In this document: one piece after another, positions 1-9,706 of the stretch
Layout: every line of letters starts with the position of its first letter
Position numbering within the stretch: position 1 is the first letter of the stretch
Origin: Mameliella sp. CS4
GTDB lineage: Bacteria > Pseudomonadota > Alphaproteobacteria > Rhodobacterales > Rhodobacteraceae
DNA length: 64,000 bases
Assembly (NCBI RefSeq): GCF_019392335.1
Contig: NZ_JAHXRQ010000001.1
Coordinates: forward strand, 639,262-703,261
Direction of reading: 5' to 3'
Notes under the pieces: model-generated
Seen by the model: the letters and a program-made list of their open reading frames with translations, nothing else
Told to the model about the DNA's origin: nothing
Databases searched by the model: none
Made by a program: the position numbers and the translations under genes

Positions 1-632
1 CGGTGCGCGACATGCGTTTCATGGACGTCGAGACGTTGCCCATCGCGGGAGCGGAATGCTGGGTCTCGCGGTCGGGCTATACCGGCGAGGATGGCTTTGA
101 GATCTCGGTGCCCAATGTGGCCGCCGTGGATCTGGTGAAATCGCTGCTGACGGATGCCCGGGTGGAACCCATCGGGCTGGGCGCGCGGGACAGCCTGCGG
201 CTGGAAGCGGGCCTGTGCCTGTACGGGCAGGACCTGGATCCGGGAACATCCCCGGTCGAGGCGGGGCTGACCTGGGCGATCCAGAAGGTGCGGCGCGCCG
301 ATGGTGCGCGCGCGGGCGGCTATCCGGGCGCGGACCGGGTGCAGCGCGAGATGGCGGATGGCCCGGCGCGCAAGCGCGTGGGCCTGCGGCCCGAGGGCCG
401 GGCGCCGATGCGCGCGGGCGTCGTGCTGTATGATGCCGAGGAAGGCGGGGCCGAGGTCGGCGCCGTGACCTCGGGCGGCTTTGGCCCCTCTGTCGAGGGG
501 CCGGTGGCCATGGGATACGTGTCGGCAGGATGCGCGGCAGAGGGCACGGCCCTCTGGGGCGAGCTGCGCGGCAAACGGGTTCCGGTGCGGGTGGCAAAGC
601 TGCCGTTCGTGCCGGCTGGGTTCAAACGGTGA
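1..632 (+). CDS. gcvT: Aminomethyltransferase (glycine cleavage T-protein), C-terminal part
   Basis: This is the 3' part of the T-protein, which takes the aminomethyl group from lipoylated H-protein, passes the one-carbon unit to tetrahydrofolate and releases ammonia. The window starts inside the gene: about 209 residues are visible of a usual 360-380, with the first complete codon at base 3. Family landmarks are the ARDSLRLEAGLCLYG stretch of the folate-binding half and the C-terminal barrel with VGAVTSGGFGPS. gcvH starts 15 bp after the stop and gcvP follows, so this is the usual gcvTHP operon. An N-terminal start cannot be seen. Assignment is secure from sequence plus context. Confidence 0.95.
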   Translation, partial: VRDMRFMDVETLPIAGAECWVSRSGYTGEDGFEISVPNVAAVDLVKSLLTDARVEPIGLGARDSLRLEAGLCLYGQDLDPGTSPVEAGLTWAIQKVRRADGARAGGYPGADRVQREMADGPARKRVGLRPEGRAPMRAGVVLYDAEEGGAEVGAVTSGGFGPSVEGPVAMGYVSAGCAAEGTALWGELRGKRVPVRVAKLPFVPAGFKR

Positions 633-647
633 AACAGGGAGACTTAC

Positions 648-1007
648 ATGAAATTCACCGAGGAACATGAATGGCTGCTGGTCGAGGGTGACCTGGTCGT
701 CGTGGGCATCACCAATCATGCGGCGGAACAGCTGGGCGACATCGTCTTTGTCGAACTGCCCGAGGAAGGCCGCGAGGTGACCAAGGACGAGGAAGTCGTG
801 GTGATCGAATCGGTCAAGGCGGCCTCGGACATCCTGGCCCCTCTGGATGGCGAGATCGTCGAGGTGAACGAGCCCATCGTCGAGGAGCCCGGCAAGATCA
901 ACGAGGACCCCGAGGGTGATGCCTGGTTCTTCAAGATGAAGGTCGAGGACCTGTCGGCACTGGACGACATGATGGACGAGAAGGCCTACAAGGACTTCAT
1001 TTCGTGA
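648..1007 (+). CDS. gcvH: Glycine cleavage system H protein
   Basis: Lipoyl carrier protein of the glycine cleavage complex; it shuttles the aminomethyl intermediate from P-protein to T-protein. The 119-residue length is typical (about 120-130). The lipoyl attachment lysine is K57 within ESVKAASD, preceded by the expected acidic biotinyl/lipoyl-domain strands. The ATG at 648 follows an AGGGAG-type ribosome site and lies 15 bp after gcvT. A hairpin repeat directly follows the stop codon, so expression of gcvP relative to gcvTH may be tuned there. Confidence 0.97.
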   Translation: MKFTEEHEWLLVEGDLVVVGITNHAAEQLGDIVFVELPEEGREVTKDEEVVVIESVKAASDILAPLDGEIVEVNEPIVEEPGKINEDPEGDAWFFKMKVEDLSALDDMMDEKAYKDFIS

Positions 1008-1011
1008 GCGC

Positions 1012-1037
1012 GGCGGCGGGGTAAACCCCGCCCTACG
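1012..1037 (+). repeat. Intergenic hairpin repeat, family A copy 1
   Basis: A perfect hairpin (GGCGGGG, loop TAAA, CCCCGCC at 1015-1032) followed by CTACG, beginning 8 bases after the gcvH stop. The same element occurs at 27774-27796 and 33431-33452, each time just after the stop of a rightward gene and in the same orientation. Consensus: GGCGGGR-TRAA-YCCCGCC-CTAC. It has no U-tract, so it is more like a REP-type element than a classical terminator. Confidence 0.8.
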
Positions 1038-1073
1038 CTGAGGCCTGCCGTGGCGCGGGCGACACCCGGGGCA

Positions 1074-1137
1074 GGGGGCGCTGCCCCTCTTGGCCAGTTG
1101 GCCAATTCACCCCGGGAGTATTTTTGGAAAGAAGAAG
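1074..1137 (+). repeat. Intergenic repeat, family B copy 1
   Basis: A GC hairpin (GGGGC-GCT-GCCCC, 1075-1087) is followed about 25 bases later by CCCGGGAGTATTTTT and then an AGAAGAAG tail. The same arrangement occurs at 38339-38400, 43084-43143 and 57964-58021, always in non-coding DNA and always on this strand. This copy sits between gcvH and gcvP, which makes an upstream in-frame extension of gcvP implausible. Confidence 0.75.
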
Positions 1138-1151
1138 CCCGGGAGCGGTGC

Positions 1152-3998
1152 ATGACCTACGAGCCCATCGACTATCTGCCCTATGATTTTGCCAATCGGC
1201 GCCACATCGGCCCGTCGCCCGAGGAAATGGCGCGCATGTTCAACGTGCTGGGCGTTTCGGGGCTGGACCAGCTGGTGGATGAAACCGTGCCGGCGAACAT
1301 CCGGCAGGACAGGCCGCTGGATTTCGGCAAGCCGCTGTCCGAGCGTGAATTGATCTACCGGCTGCGCGAGGTGGCGTCGAAGAACAAGGTGCTGACCTCG
1401 CTCATCGGGCAGGGGTATCACGGCACGGTCACGCCGCCGGCGATCCAGCGCAATATCCTGGAGAACCCGGCCTGGTACACCGCCTACACACCCTACCAGC
1501 CCGAGATCAGCCAGGGCCGGCTTGAGGCGCTTCTGAACTTCCAGACCATGATCTGCGACCTGACGGGGCTGGAGATCGCCAATGCCTCGCTGCTGGACGA
1601 GGCGACCGCCTGCGCCGAGGCCATGACCATGGCGCAGCGGGTGGCGAAATCGAAGGCAGGGGCGTTTTTTGTCGATGAGAACTGTCACCCGCAGAACATC
1701 GCGGTGATGAAGACCCGGGCAGAGCCGCTGGGGATCGAGGTGATCGTGGGGGCGCCGGAGGCGCTGGAGGCCGACAAGGTGTTCGGCGCGATCTTTCAGT
1801 ATCCCGGCACCTATGGCCACCTGCGGGATTTCACCGCCGAGATGGAGGCGCTGCACGCCGCCAATGCGGTGGGGATCGTCAGCGCCGACCCGTTGTCGTT
1901 GTGCCTGCTGAAGGAGCCGGGCGCGATGGGGGCGGATATCGCCGTGGGCTCGACCCAGCGATTCGGCGTGCCGGTGGGCTATGGCGGCCCGCATGCCGCC
2001 TACATGGCCTGCAAGGACGCGATGAAACGCTCGATGCCCGGGCGGATCGTCGGCGTGTCCGTCGACAGCCACGGCAACCGCGCCTACCGTCTGTCGTTGC
2101 AGACGCGTGAACAGCACATCCGGCGCGAAAAGGCGACCTCGAACGTCTGTACCGCGCAGGCGCTTTTGGCGGTCATGGCCGGGTTCTACGCGGTTTTCCA
2201 CGGGCCCAAGGGGTTGCGCGCCATCGCGCAGCGCATTCACCGCAAGACCGTGCGCCTGGCCAAGGGGCTGGAGGCGGCGGGCTTCAAGGTGGAGCCGTCC
2301 GAGTTCTTTGACACGATCACGGTGGATGTGGGCCTGTTGCAGCGCGGCGTCTTGCAGGCCGCCGTGCAGCAGGGGCTGAACCTGCGGCGCGTGGGCAAGA
2401 CCCGCGTCGGCATCACGCTGGACGAACGAACCCGGCCCTCGACCATCGAGGCGGTCTGGCGTGCTTTCGGGCTGGTGAAAAAGGACGACCCGGCGGAGTC
2501 CGAGTACCGCCTGCCCGAGGCGATGATCCGGCAGAGTGCCTACCTGGAACATGACGTCTTTCACATGAACCGGGCCGAGACAGAGATGATGCGCTACATG
2601 CGCCGTCTGGCCGACCGTGACCTGGCGCTGGACCGGGCGATGATCCCGCTGGGCTCCTGCACGATGAAGCTCAACTCGGCTGCCGAGATGATGCCGGTCA
2701 GCTGGCGCGAGTTTTCGATGATCCACCCCTATGTGCCCAAGGACCAGGCGCGGGGCTATGCCGAGCTGATCGAGAACCTGAACGCCAAGCTGTGCCAGAT
2801 CACCGGCTATGACGCGATTTCCATGCAGCCCAATTCCGGCGCTCAGGGGGAATATGCGGGGCTGCTGACGATCCGGCGCTGGCAGATGGACCGGGGCGAC
2901 GGGCAGCGCAACGTCTGCCTGATCCCGGTCAACGCGCATGGCACCAACCCGGCCTCGGCGCATATGGTGGGCTGGAAGGTGGTTGCGGTGAAATGCGATG
3001 CCCAGGGGTCGATCGACGTCGAGGATTTCCGCGCCAAGGCGGAGAAGCATTCCGACGCGCTGGCGGCCTGCATGATCACCTATCCCTCGACCCACGGGGT
3101 CTTCGAGGAGACGGTGAAAGAGGTCTGCGCGATCACCCATGAACATGGCGGGCAGGTCTATATCGACGGCGCCAACATGAACGCAATGGTGGGCCTGTCG
3201 CGGCCCGGTGACCTGGGCGGGGACGTCAGCCACCTGAACCTGCACAAGACATTCTGCATTCCGCACGGCGGGGGCGGCCCCGGCATGGGGCCGATCGGGG
3301 TCAAGGAGCACCTTGTCCCGCACCTGCCCGGCAACCCGCTGGACGCGGAAGGCGGCGCGGTCAGCGCGGCGTCCTTTGGCTCTCCTTCGCTGTTGCCGAT
3401 CTCCTGGGCCTATTGCCTGATGATGGGCGGCAGCGGCCTGACCCAGGCGACGCGGGTGGCGATCCTGAACGCCAACTACATCGCCAAGCGGCTGGAGGGC
3501 GCTTATGACGTGCTCTACCGCGGCTCGAACGGCTGGGTTGCGCATGAATGCATCCTGGATACCCGGCCTTTCGAGAAATCGGCGGGTGTGACGGTCGAGG
3601 ACATCGCCAAGCGGTTGATGGATGCAGGCTTTCACGCGCCGACCATGAGCTGGCCGGTGGCGGGGACGTTGATGGTGGAACCGACGGAGTCCGAGACCAA
3701 GGCAGAGCTGGACCGCTTCTGCGATGCGATGCTGGCGATCCGAGAGGAGATCCGCGCCATCGAGGACGGCGACATGGACCGCGAGCAGAACCCGCTGAAA
3801 CTGGCGCCGCACACGATGGAGGACCTCGTGCGCGACTGGGACCGGCCCTATAGCCGCGAACAGGGCTGTTTCCCGCCGGGGGCTTTCCGGGTCGACAAGT
3901 ACTGGCCGCCGGTCAACCGGGTCGACAACGTCTATGGCGACCGGCACCTGATCTGCACCTGCCCGCCGATAAGCGATTACGCCGAGGCGGCGGAGTAG
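1152..3998 (+). CDS. gcvP: Glycine dehydrogenase (decarboxylating), P-protein
   Basis: PLP-dependent decarboxylase of the glycine cleavage complex; it decarboxylates glycine and loads the aminomethyl group on the H-protein lipoyl arm. It is a single-chain P-protein of 948 residues (family usually 940-970), not the split alpha/beta form. The PLP lysine is K699 in NLHKTF, followed by the glycine-rich [15 protein letters not shown] loop. I chose ATG 1152 ([22 protein letters not shown]) because the preceding in-frame codons cross the family B intergenic repeat. The operon ends with a strong terminator at 4030-4069. Confidence 0.96.
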   Translation: MTYEPIDYLPYDFANRRHIGPSPEEMARMFNVLGVSGLDQLVDETVPANIRQDRPLDFGKPLSERELIYRLREVASKNKVLTSLIGQGYHGTVTPPAIQRNILENPAWYTAYTPYQPEISQGRLEALLNFQTMICDLTGLEIANASLLDEATACAEAMTMAQRVAKSKAGAFFVDENCHPQNIAVMKTRAEPLGIEVIVGAPEALEADKVFGAIFQYPGTYGHLRDFTAEMEALHAANAVGIVSADPLSLCLLKEPGAMGADIAVGSTQRFGVPVGYGGPHAAYMACKDAMKRSMPGRIVGVSVDSHGNRAYRLSLQTREQHIRREKATSNVCTAQALLAVMAGFYAVFHGPKGLRAIAQRIHRKTVRLAKGLEAAGFKVEPSEFFDTITVDVGLLQRGVLQAAVQQGLNLRRVGKTRVGITLDERTRPSTIEAVWRAFGLVKKDDPAESEYRLPEAMIRQSAYLEHDVFHMNRAETEMMRYMRRLADRDLALDRAMIPLGSCTMKLNSAAEMMPVSWREFSMIHPYVPKDQARGYAELIENLNAKLCQITGYDAISMQPNSGAQGEYAGLLTIRRWQMDRGDGQRNVCLIPVNAHGTNPASAHMVGWKVVAVKCDAQGSIDVEDFRAKAEKHSDALAACMITYPSTHGVFEETVKEVCAITHEHGGQVYIDGANMNAMVGLSRPGDLGGDVSHLNLHKTFCIPHGGGGPGMGPIGVKEHLVPHLPGNPLDAEGGAVSAASFGSPSLLPISWAYCLMMGGSGLTQATRVAILNANYIAKRLEGAYDVLYRGSNGWVAHECILDTRPFEKSAGVTVEDIAKRLMDAGFHAPTMSWPVAGTLMVEPTESETKAELDRFCDAMLAIREEIRAIEDGDMDREQNPLKLAPHTMEDLVRDWDRPYSREQGCFPPGAFRVDKYWPPVNRVDNVYGDRHLICTCPPISDYAEAAE

Positions 3999-4029
3999 GT
4001 CCACAGGCACCAGAGCCGCTGCACCAGAA

Positions 4030-4069
4030 AATGCCCTCGCAGGGAGCTGCGAGGGCATTGCCATTTTTT
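4030..4069 (+). terminator. Rho-independent terminator of the gcv operon
   Basis: A perfect 13-bp stem (AATGCCCTCGCAG at 4030-4042 with CTGCGAGGGCATT at 4047-4059) and a 4-base loop are followed four bases later by six T residues (4064-4069). It lies 31 bases after the gcvP stop and just before the end of the convergent gst gene. Confidence 0.9.
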
Positions 4070-4084
4070 CTCGGCGCTCAGGAC

Positions 4085-4693
4085 CTATACCTGCAGCTCC
4101 GCGCTTTCCCGGTCCGCGACGGCCTTTATCGCCGGGCGATCGGCGCAGCGGTCTATCCACGCCTTGACGACGGGGTCCTTCGGCGCCGCCTCCGGCAACC
4201 ATTGGAAAGGGCTCGACAGCAGAAGGTCGACCGCCGAATAGGTGTCGCCCAAGAGGTAGGGCTGACCGTCCAGCGCCTCTGCCAGCCGGGCCACGACGGT
4301 GTTCATGTCGCGGAAGGTCGCCTGCACGATGGGATGGTCGACCTTGGCCCAGTCCAGCACGAGCAGCGGCTCCATCACGCCCTGGTAGTAGAACAGCCAG
4401 CTGAGGAAGGCCCCGCGCTGCGGATGCCCCACGGGACGCCCGAGCCCGGACTCGGGGAACCTGTCGGTCAGGTAGGTCATGAGGGCGCCGCGTTCGCGCA
4501 CATGGTCCGCGCCATCGGTCAGATAGGGCACCTTTTTCTCGGGGTGGGGGTTCTTCGGGTCCGGTGCGCCGCTGCCATCCCCACGGGCGACGGTGACGTC
4601 GATGACTTCGACCTGGTCGGCGATGCCCATCTCCTCGATCAGGACGAGGATGGAGGTCGAGCGCGAGCGCGGGGCGTGGAAAAGCTTGAGCAT
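4085..4693 (-). CDS. Glutathione S-transferase family protein
   Basis: A 202-residue cytosolic GST-fold protein. The N-terminal thioredoxin-like half (about 1-80) begins MLKLFHAPRSRSTSI, and has the conserved cis-Pro region KVPYLTDG and the glutathione-binding acidic turn that follows. The all-helical C-terminal half contains the ALLVLDWAK and DGQPYLLGDTYSAVDLLLSS segments typical of the family. The substrate is not predictable. It is divergent from a YafY/WYL regulator with a palindrome in the 64-bp gap, so that regulator probably controls it. Confidence 0.88.
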   Translation of the reverse strand: MLKLFHAPRSRSTSILVLIEEMGIADQVEVIDVTVARGDGSGAPDPKNPHPEKKVPYLTDGADHVRERGALMTYLTDRFPESGLGRPVGHPQRGAFLSWLFYYQGVMEPLLVLDWAKVDHPIVQATFRDMNTVVARLAEALDGQPYLLGDTYSAVDLLLSSPFQWLPEAAPKDPVVKAWIDRCADRPAIKAVADRESAELQV

Positions 4694-4737
4694 GGGTGTC
4701 TCCTGTTACTCGGGAATGCCTTGCTTTAGCCGACACC

Positions 4738-4758
4738 TGCTGACAGATGCTGTCAGCA
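4738..4758 (+). promoter_or_regulatory. Perfect palindromic operator between gst and its divergent regulator
   Basis: Nine-base arms TGCTGACAG and CTGTCAGCA are separated by three bases; the right arm ends on the A of the regulator start codon. Position and symmetry are as expected for a dimeric HTH regulator that represses itself and the divergent gst. Binding is inferred, not shown. Confidence 0.75.
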
Positions 4759-5447
4759 TGGCCCGGACCGACCGCCTCTTTCGCCTCATGGACGCCTTGC
4801 GCCGTCTGCCCGCCCCGGTCACCGCCGGGCGGCTGGCGACGGAGATGGGCGTTTCGCGACGCCAGCTGTATCGGGACATTGCCACGTTGCGCGCGGGCGG
4901 CGCCCTGATCGACGGTGAGGCGGGGGTGGGCTATCGGCTGACCGAGGACCCGGCCTTGCCGCCGCAGAGCTTTTCCCGGCTGGAGATCGAGGCGCTTGTG
5001 CTTGCCGTGGCGGAGTTGCGCCAGACCGGCGATGCGGCACTGGAGGCGGCGGGCCGCACCGCCCTGGCCCGGATCATCGCCACGCTGGCAGACGAGCAGG
5101 CGCGGCAGGCCATGCACACGGTCCTGCGCAGTTTTCGCGCGCCGCCGGTCCGGGTGGACGTCACCGTGGACATGGCGCTGTTGCGCCGGGCCTGCTGGGA
5201 GGAACTGGCGCTGGACGTGCGGTATCGCGACCTCAAGGACCAGGTCACAGAGCGCGAGGTCTGGCCCCTGGGCATCAGCTATTCGGAGGGCACGTTGATG
5301 GTGCTGGTCTGGTGCTGCCTGCGGCAGGACTGGCGCCTGTTCCACGCCTCGGGGATCGAAAGTGCGGCCCTGAACGGGCGCAGCTTTCGCCCACGGCGCG
5401 TGCCCTTGCTGCGCGATTACGCGGCACGCTTTGCGGACTGTGGGTAG
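4758..5447 (+). CDS. YafY-family HTH/WYL-domain transcriptional regulator
   Basis: A 229-residue DNA-binding regulator. Residues about 1-60 form a DeoR/HTH_11-type helix-turn-helix (VTAGRLATEMGVSRRQLYRDIATLRAGG). The C-terminal half aligns with a WYL ligand-sensing domain (VWPLGISYSEGTLMVLVWC, then LRQDWRLFHASGIESA). The signature Trp-Tyr-Leu triplet is replaced by Thr-Leu-Met, so ligand recognition may differ. ATG 4758 was chosen because homologous sequence begins MARTDRLFRLMDAL and upstream codons overlap the gst leader. A perfect palindrome overlaps the start, suggesting autoregulation and control of the divergent gst. Confidence 0.88.
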   Translation: MARTDRLFRLMDALRRLPAPVTAGRLATEMGVSRRQLYRDIATLRAGGALIDGEAGVGYRLTEDPALPPQSFSRLEIEALVLAVAELRQTGDAALEAAGRTALARIIATLADEQARQAMHTVLRSFRAPPVRVDVTVDMALLRRACWEELALDVRYRDLKDQVTEREVWPLGISYSEGTLMVLVWCCLRQDWRLFHASGIESAALNGRSFRPRRVPLLRDYAARFADCG

Positions 5448-5456
5448 GGCGCCGCC

Positions 5457-6401
5457 TCAGGCGTCGTTGTCGACGGCCAGTTCACCCGGATAGGCGTTTT
5501 TCTCGGGCGCCGGGGCCGGGTCGGGCGCGGGGGTGTCGACGAGGAAGGCAAAGGCGTCGCGCACCTTGTCCCAGGTCGCCTTGTCGCTGGCCGCCAGCAG
5601 GTAGCCCGAGCTGGTGTCGCCCGTGTATTCCGACCCGTCCAGCATGGCGACATGGCCGCCCGCCTGCCGGGTCACGACGACTCCGGCGGGCTGGTCCCAG
5701 GCGGTGAGTTTCGCGAACAGCACGAAATCGATCTCTCCCTGGGCCAGCGTGCGAAACTCGTGGCAGGCGCAGCGCAGCGACCAGACCCGACCGAATTTCG
5801 GCAGGGCGGCGGCGGCCTCGGCGCGCTTGTCCTCGGGGATCAGGAACAGCGGCACGAAGCCGTTGAGCTGGTCCAGCGGCTTGTTCCGGTCGTGATCGGT
5901 GTTGACGAAGCGGCTGTCGCGGCGCGGCAACTGCATTTGCGCCGGGTGCTCGTTATCGGCCCAGACGATGTCGTTCAGCACCGGATCATACAGCAGGCCG
6001 AACACCGGGCGGCCAAAGCGCAGGACAGAGACCATGACCCCGAACAGCGGCAGGCCCTTGGCAAAGTTCCAGGTGCCGTCGACCGGGTCGATGGTAAAGC
6101 AAAGCTCTGCCTCGGGGATCTTCTTGACCAGGTCGGGGTTCGACGAGGCGGCCTCTTCGCCGACGATCACGGCAGAGGGAAAGAACCGTTGCAGGCCCCG
6201 GGTGATCATCGCCTCGGCGCTGGTGTCGGCCTCTGTCACCAGGTCATGCGGGCCGGTCTTTTCGCCGATCTGATGGGTTCCAAGCTTGCGGAAACGCGGC
6301 ATGATCTCGGCCTTGGCGGCGCGTCGGACGAGATTGAACAGCTGCGTGCGCTGGGCGGAGGTCAGCGGCGCCGTGACCGGCATCGGCAGGGAATCACTCA
6401 T
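5457..6401 (-). CDS. Inositol monophosphatase family protein (possible histidinol-phosphatase)
   Basis: Mg-dependent, Li-sensitive-type phosphatase fold of 314 residues. Metal and substrate motifs are visible: GEEAASSNPD, the DPVDGTWNF signature (family DPxDGTxNF), and WDQPAGVVVTRQAGG near the C-terminus. Such proteins hydrolyse inositol-1-phosphate, histidinol-phosphate or related sugar phosphates; the alphaproteobacterial HisN type is one option and hisC lies about 19 kb away, but neither motif nor context settles the substrate. I chose ATG 6401 (MSDSLPMPV) over an upstream in-frame codon. It is convergent with the WYL regulator, only nine bases apart. Confidence 0.85.
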   Translation of the reverse strand: MSDSLPMPVTAPLTSAQRTQLFNLVRRAAKAEIMPRFRKLGTHQIGEKTGPHDLVTEADTSAEAMITRGLQRFFPSAVIVGEEAASSNPDLVKKIPEAELCFTIDPVDGTWNFAKGLPLFGVMVSVLRFGRPVFGLLYDPVLNDIVWADNEHPAQMQLPRRDSRFVNTDHDRNKPLDQLNGFVPLFLIPEDKRAEAAAALPKFGRVWSLRCACHEFRTLAQGEIDFVLFAKLTAWDQPAGVVVTRQAGGHVAMLDGSEYTGDTSSGYLLAASDKATWDKVRDAFAFLVDTPAPDPAPAPEKNAYPGELAVDNDA

Positions 6402-6485
6402 GGGACAGATCCGGCGATGGTTTCGGTTGCCCAAGGTGGTGCCAGTCCGGGCCACGGGATGCAACGTGACAGCCTGTCCGGGGCG

Positions 6486-9002
6486 TCATTCCCGGGCGCG
6501 CAGCACACCGGCTGGACGCGCCGCAAGCGGGCGCCAGGCAAAGCCCAGACCGGCCAGCAGGGTGGCCAGCACGCCGCCGGTGACGATCCCGATGGCCGAG
6601 GGCCAGATCACCGCGAATTCCGTCTCCATCACGAAGGTCATGACGGCCCAGGCCCCGGCGATGCCCGCACCCAGCGCCACCGCACCGGCGGCCCCGCCAA
6701 GCAGGGCAGAGCGCAGGGCAAAGCTCTGCAGGATGCGGGCGCGGGTGGCGCCGAGGGTCTTCAGCACCGCCGCCTCGTAGGTGCGCGGGCCTTCGCCCGC
6801 CGCCGCCGCACCGATCAGCACCAGGAAACCGGTCAGCAGGGTTGCCGCCGCGCCCCAGCGGATCGCGGTGCCGATGCCGTCCAGCAGGTCGCTGACCCGG
6901 TCGATGGCGTCGCGGACACGGATGGCGGTGATGTTGGGATACTGGCCTGCGAGGTCGCGCAGGATCTGCGCCTCTGCCTCTTCCTCGGCGTAGACGGTCG
7001 AGATGAAGGTATGCGGCGCCGCCTGTAGCGCGGCGGGGTTCATCGTCATGACAAAGCCGATCCCGGCGGTGGAAAAATCGACCTCTCGGAAAGAGGTGAT
7101 GGTGGCGGTGATGTCGCGTCCCAGGATGTTGACGGTCAGCGTATCGCCCAGCTGCAAGCCCATTTCCTGTGCCTCTTCGGCGGCAAAGCTGACCTGCGGC
7201 GGGCCGCTGTACCCTTCGGGCCACCATGCCCCGGCGGTCACTGTCGTGCGCGCCCCTGCCGTTTCGGAATAGGTCACGCCACGGTCGCCGCGCAGGACCC
7301 AGTGTTCGCCGACCGCCTCTGTCGCCGGTTGCCCGTTGATGCGGGTGATGATGCCGCGCAGCATGGGCGCACTGTCGATGCGGCTGACGGCGGGGTCGTT
7401 TTCCAGCCTTTCGAGGTAGCCGGGCATCTGGTCCTTCTGGATGTCGACAAAGAAATACGAGGGCGCGACCTCTGGCAGGTCACGCTGGATCGCGCTTTGC
7501 AGGTTGCCGTCGATCTGGCCGATGGAGGCCAGCACCGTCAGTCCAAGGCCCAGCGACAGCACGACCGATCCGGCGCTTTCGCGTGGTCCGCCGATGGCGC
7601 CCAGTGCCCAGCGCCATGCGGGTCTGCCACGGGTGACGGGCGTGGCGATGCGGGCGATCCAGCGGATCGCCCAGGCGGCGCCCAAGAGCACCAGCAGCGC
7701 CCCGGCAATGCCGCCCGCGATCCAGAGCGTCAGCCCGGGCCGCCCGGCAAAGAGCGTCGCGCTGCCGACCAGCAAGGCGACCAGCACCAGCGTCGCCAGC
7801 ACATAGCGCCAGGCGGGCAGCAGGCGCGCGCTGTCCAACGCGTCGCGGAACAGGGTTGCGGCGCGCACTTCCTCGGCCCGGGCCAGCGGCCAGAGCGTGA
7901 ACAGGAGCGCGGTCAGCACGCCATAGAGCGCGGCCTCGCCCAGCGCGCCGGGATAGAGGGTAAAGACCGTGGGAACGGGCAAGGCGCCGGCGATAAGCGG
8001 GGCAAAGAGGAGGGGCACCAGCGCGCCAAGGATCAGGCCAAGGGCGATGCCGACGAGGCTGAGCACGCCGATCTGGATGAAATAGGTCTGGAAGATGGTA
8101 TTTCGGGTCGCCCCCAGCGTGCGCAGCGTGGCAATCACGCTGGTCTTGCGCGCAAGATAGGCGCGCACCGCCGCCGACACCCCGATGCCCCCCACGGCCA
8201 GCCCTGACAGCCCGACCAGGACCAGGAAACTGCCCAACTGGTCCACGAAACGGGCAATGCCCGGGGCGCCGTTGCGGGCGTCGCGCCAGCTCAGGCCCTT
8301 GTCCTCGAACCGCTCCAGCGCGTCCGCGCGCACGGTGTCGAGGTCGGCGCCCGGCGGCAGGAGCATGCGGTATTCGGTTTCAAACAGCGATCCTTCACTG
8401 AGCAGGCCCGAGCCTTGCAGGTCGGCGGTGCGCACGATGGTGCGCGGGCCAAGGCCGAACCCGTCCCCGGCGTCGTCCGGTTCGACGGCGATGGTGGCCC
8501 GCAGGGTGAACGCGCGCGTGCCAAGGCGAAAGCTGTCGCCCGGTTGCAGCGCCAGCCGGTCGGCCAGGATCGGCGCCATGACGGCGCCATGATCTGTCAG
8601 CGCCTCGGCCAGCGGCATCGGCGGGTTCAGCACCATCTCACCCAAGAGGGGATAGGCGGTGTCCACGGATTTCACCTGCGTCAACCCGCGCTCGGTGGTT
8701 CCGTCACGAGTCACCTTGGCCATCGAGCGGAAATCCGTCACTTCGGAGACGGCGCTGGCGGTCGCCTGCATCCAGGCGCGTTCCTCCTCGGTGGCAAAGC
8801 GGTAGGTGAATTCGGCCATCGCATCACCGCCCAGCAGGACGGCGCCTTGGTCCTCCAGCCCGGTCTGGATGGCTGAGCGCACCGAGCCGACCCCGGCGAT
8901 GGCCGCCACGCCCAGCGCAAGACAGGCCAGGAAGATGCGGAAACCGCGCAAGCCGCCGCGCAACTCGCGCCGGGCAAAGCGCGCCGAGGTGCCAAGGCTC
9001 AT
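6486..9002 (-). CDS. FtsX-family ABC transporter permease (YbbP-like)
   Basis: An 838-residue inner-membrane protein with duplicated FtsX/MacB-like permease halves. One membrane segment lies near residues 20-40 (FRIFLACLALGVAAIAGVG), followed by a large periplasmic domain to about 255, a central block of helices, a second periplasmic domain and three terminal helices. It overlaps the ATPase gene by four bases and both oppose a GDSL esterase, the same arrangement as tesA-ybbA-ybbP in E. coli. The transported substrate is unknown; lipoprotein, lipid or toxic-compound export is proposed for relatives. Confidence 0.88.
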   Translation of the reverse strand: MSLGTSARFARRELRGGLRGFRIFLACLALGVAAIAGVGSVRSAIQTGLEDQGAVLLGGDAMAEFTYRFATEEERAWMQATASAVSEVTDFRSMAKVTRDGTTERGLTQVKSVDTAYPLLGEMVLNPPMPLAEALTDHGAVMAPILADRLALQPGDSFRLGTRAFTLRATIAVEPDDAGDGFGLGPRTIVRTADLQGSGLLSEGSLFETEYRMLLPPGADLDTVRADALERFEDKGLSWRDARNGAPGIARFVDQLGSFLVLVGLSGLAVGGIGVSAAVRAYLARKTSVIATLRTLGATRNTIFQTYFIQIGVLSLVGIALGLILGALVPLLFAPLIAGALPVPTVFTLYPGALGEAALYGVLTALLFTLWPLARAEEVRAATLFRDALDSARLLPAWRYVLATLVLVALLVGSATLFAGRPGLTLWIAGGIAGALLVLLGAAWAIRWIARIATPVTRGRPAWRWALGAIGGPRESAGSVVLSLGLGLTVLASIGQIDGNLQSAIQRDLPEVAPSYFFVDIQKDQMPGYLERLENDPAVSRIDSAPMLRGIITRINGQPATEAVGEHWVLRGDRGVTYSETAGARTTVTAGAWWPEGYSGPPQVSFAAEEAQEMGLQLGDTLTVNILGRDITATITSFREVDFSTAGIGFVMTMNPAALQAAPHTFISTVYAEEEAEAQILRDLAGQYPNITAIRVRDAIDRVSDLLDGIGTAIRWGAAATLLTGFLVLIGAAAAGEGPRTYEAAVLKTLGATRARILQSFALRSALLGGAAGAVALGAGIAGAWAVMTFVMETEFAVIWPSAIGIVTGGVLATLLAGLGFAWRPLAARPAGVLRARE

Positions 9003-9691
9003 TCCGCCGCCCTCAGTTCGGTCGAGGCGATGCGCCCATCGTCCAGGTGCACCACCCGGTCGCAGCGCGCAGCAAGGTCCGGCGCATGGGTGACCAGCAC
9101 CAGCGTCGCGTCATGTTCCCGCGACAGGCCGAACAGCAGGTCGACGATGGCCGCGCCATTGGCGCCGTCGAGGTTGCCCGTGGGTTCGTCGGCCAAGAGG
9201 ATGTCCGGTTCCGGCGCCAGCGCGCGGGCCAGGGCGACGCGCTGCTGCTCGCCCCCCGACATCTGCGCCGGGTAGTGATCGGCGCGCGCGGCAAGCCCGA
9301 CCTTGTCCAGCATCGCCCGCGCCCGGTCAAAGGCCCTTCGGTCGCCGGCAAGCTCCAGCGGCGTGGCGACGTTTTCCAGCGCGGTCATGGTGGGGATCAG
9401 GTGGAAGGACTGGAACACCACGCCCATGTGGTCGCGGCGAAAGCGCGCGAGCGCATCCTCGCCCATCGTCGTCAGGTCATGGCCCAGCGCGTGGACCTGC
9501 CCGGTGCTGGCGCGTTCCAGGCCGCCCATGATCATCAGGAGCGAGGATTTGCCCGATCCCGACGGTCCGACAAGGCCCAGCGTCTCACCCCGCGTCACGT
9601 CCAGCGAAATTCCGTGCAGGATTTCCACAAGTCCGGCATTGCCCCTGAGGCTGAGGGTGACATCTTGGAGCGAGAGAACGGCATCGGACAC
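8999..9691 (-). CDS. ABC transporter ATP-binding protein (YbbA/LolD-like)
   Basis: A 230-residue MacB/LolD-type ATPase energising the neighbouring permease. Walker A is GPSGSGKSS, the signature is [15 protein letters not shown], Walker B is [12 protein letters not shown], followed by the H-loop in [12 protein letters not shown] place the start at GTG 9691 ([11 protein letters not shown]), which has a GAGG ribosome site six bases upstream; a longer reading has no family similarity. Its start lies only 15 bases from the divergent esterase start, so each promoter must sit in the other gene. Confidence 0.9.
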   Translation of the reverse strand: MSDAVLSLQDVTLSLRGNAGLVEILHGISLDVTRGETLGLVGPSGSGKSSLLMIMGGLERASTGQVHALGHDLTTMGEDALARFRRDHMGVVFQSFHLIPTMTALENVATPLELAGDRRAFDRARAMLDKVGLAARADHYPAQMSGGEQQRVALARALAPEPDILLADEPTGNLDGANGAAIVDLLFGLSREHDATLVLVTHAPDLAARCDRVVHLDDGRIASTELRAAE

Positions 9692-9706
9692 GGGGGACCT
9701 CGGAAC

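Noticed and set aside
1107..5345. A 1412-codon open frame on the minus strand opposite gcvP, gst and the WYL regulator
   Set aside because: It is a shadow of GC-rich coding sequence: low-complexity His/Arg/Gln/Asp composition, no family similarity, and it covers clearly real genes and the gcv terminator.
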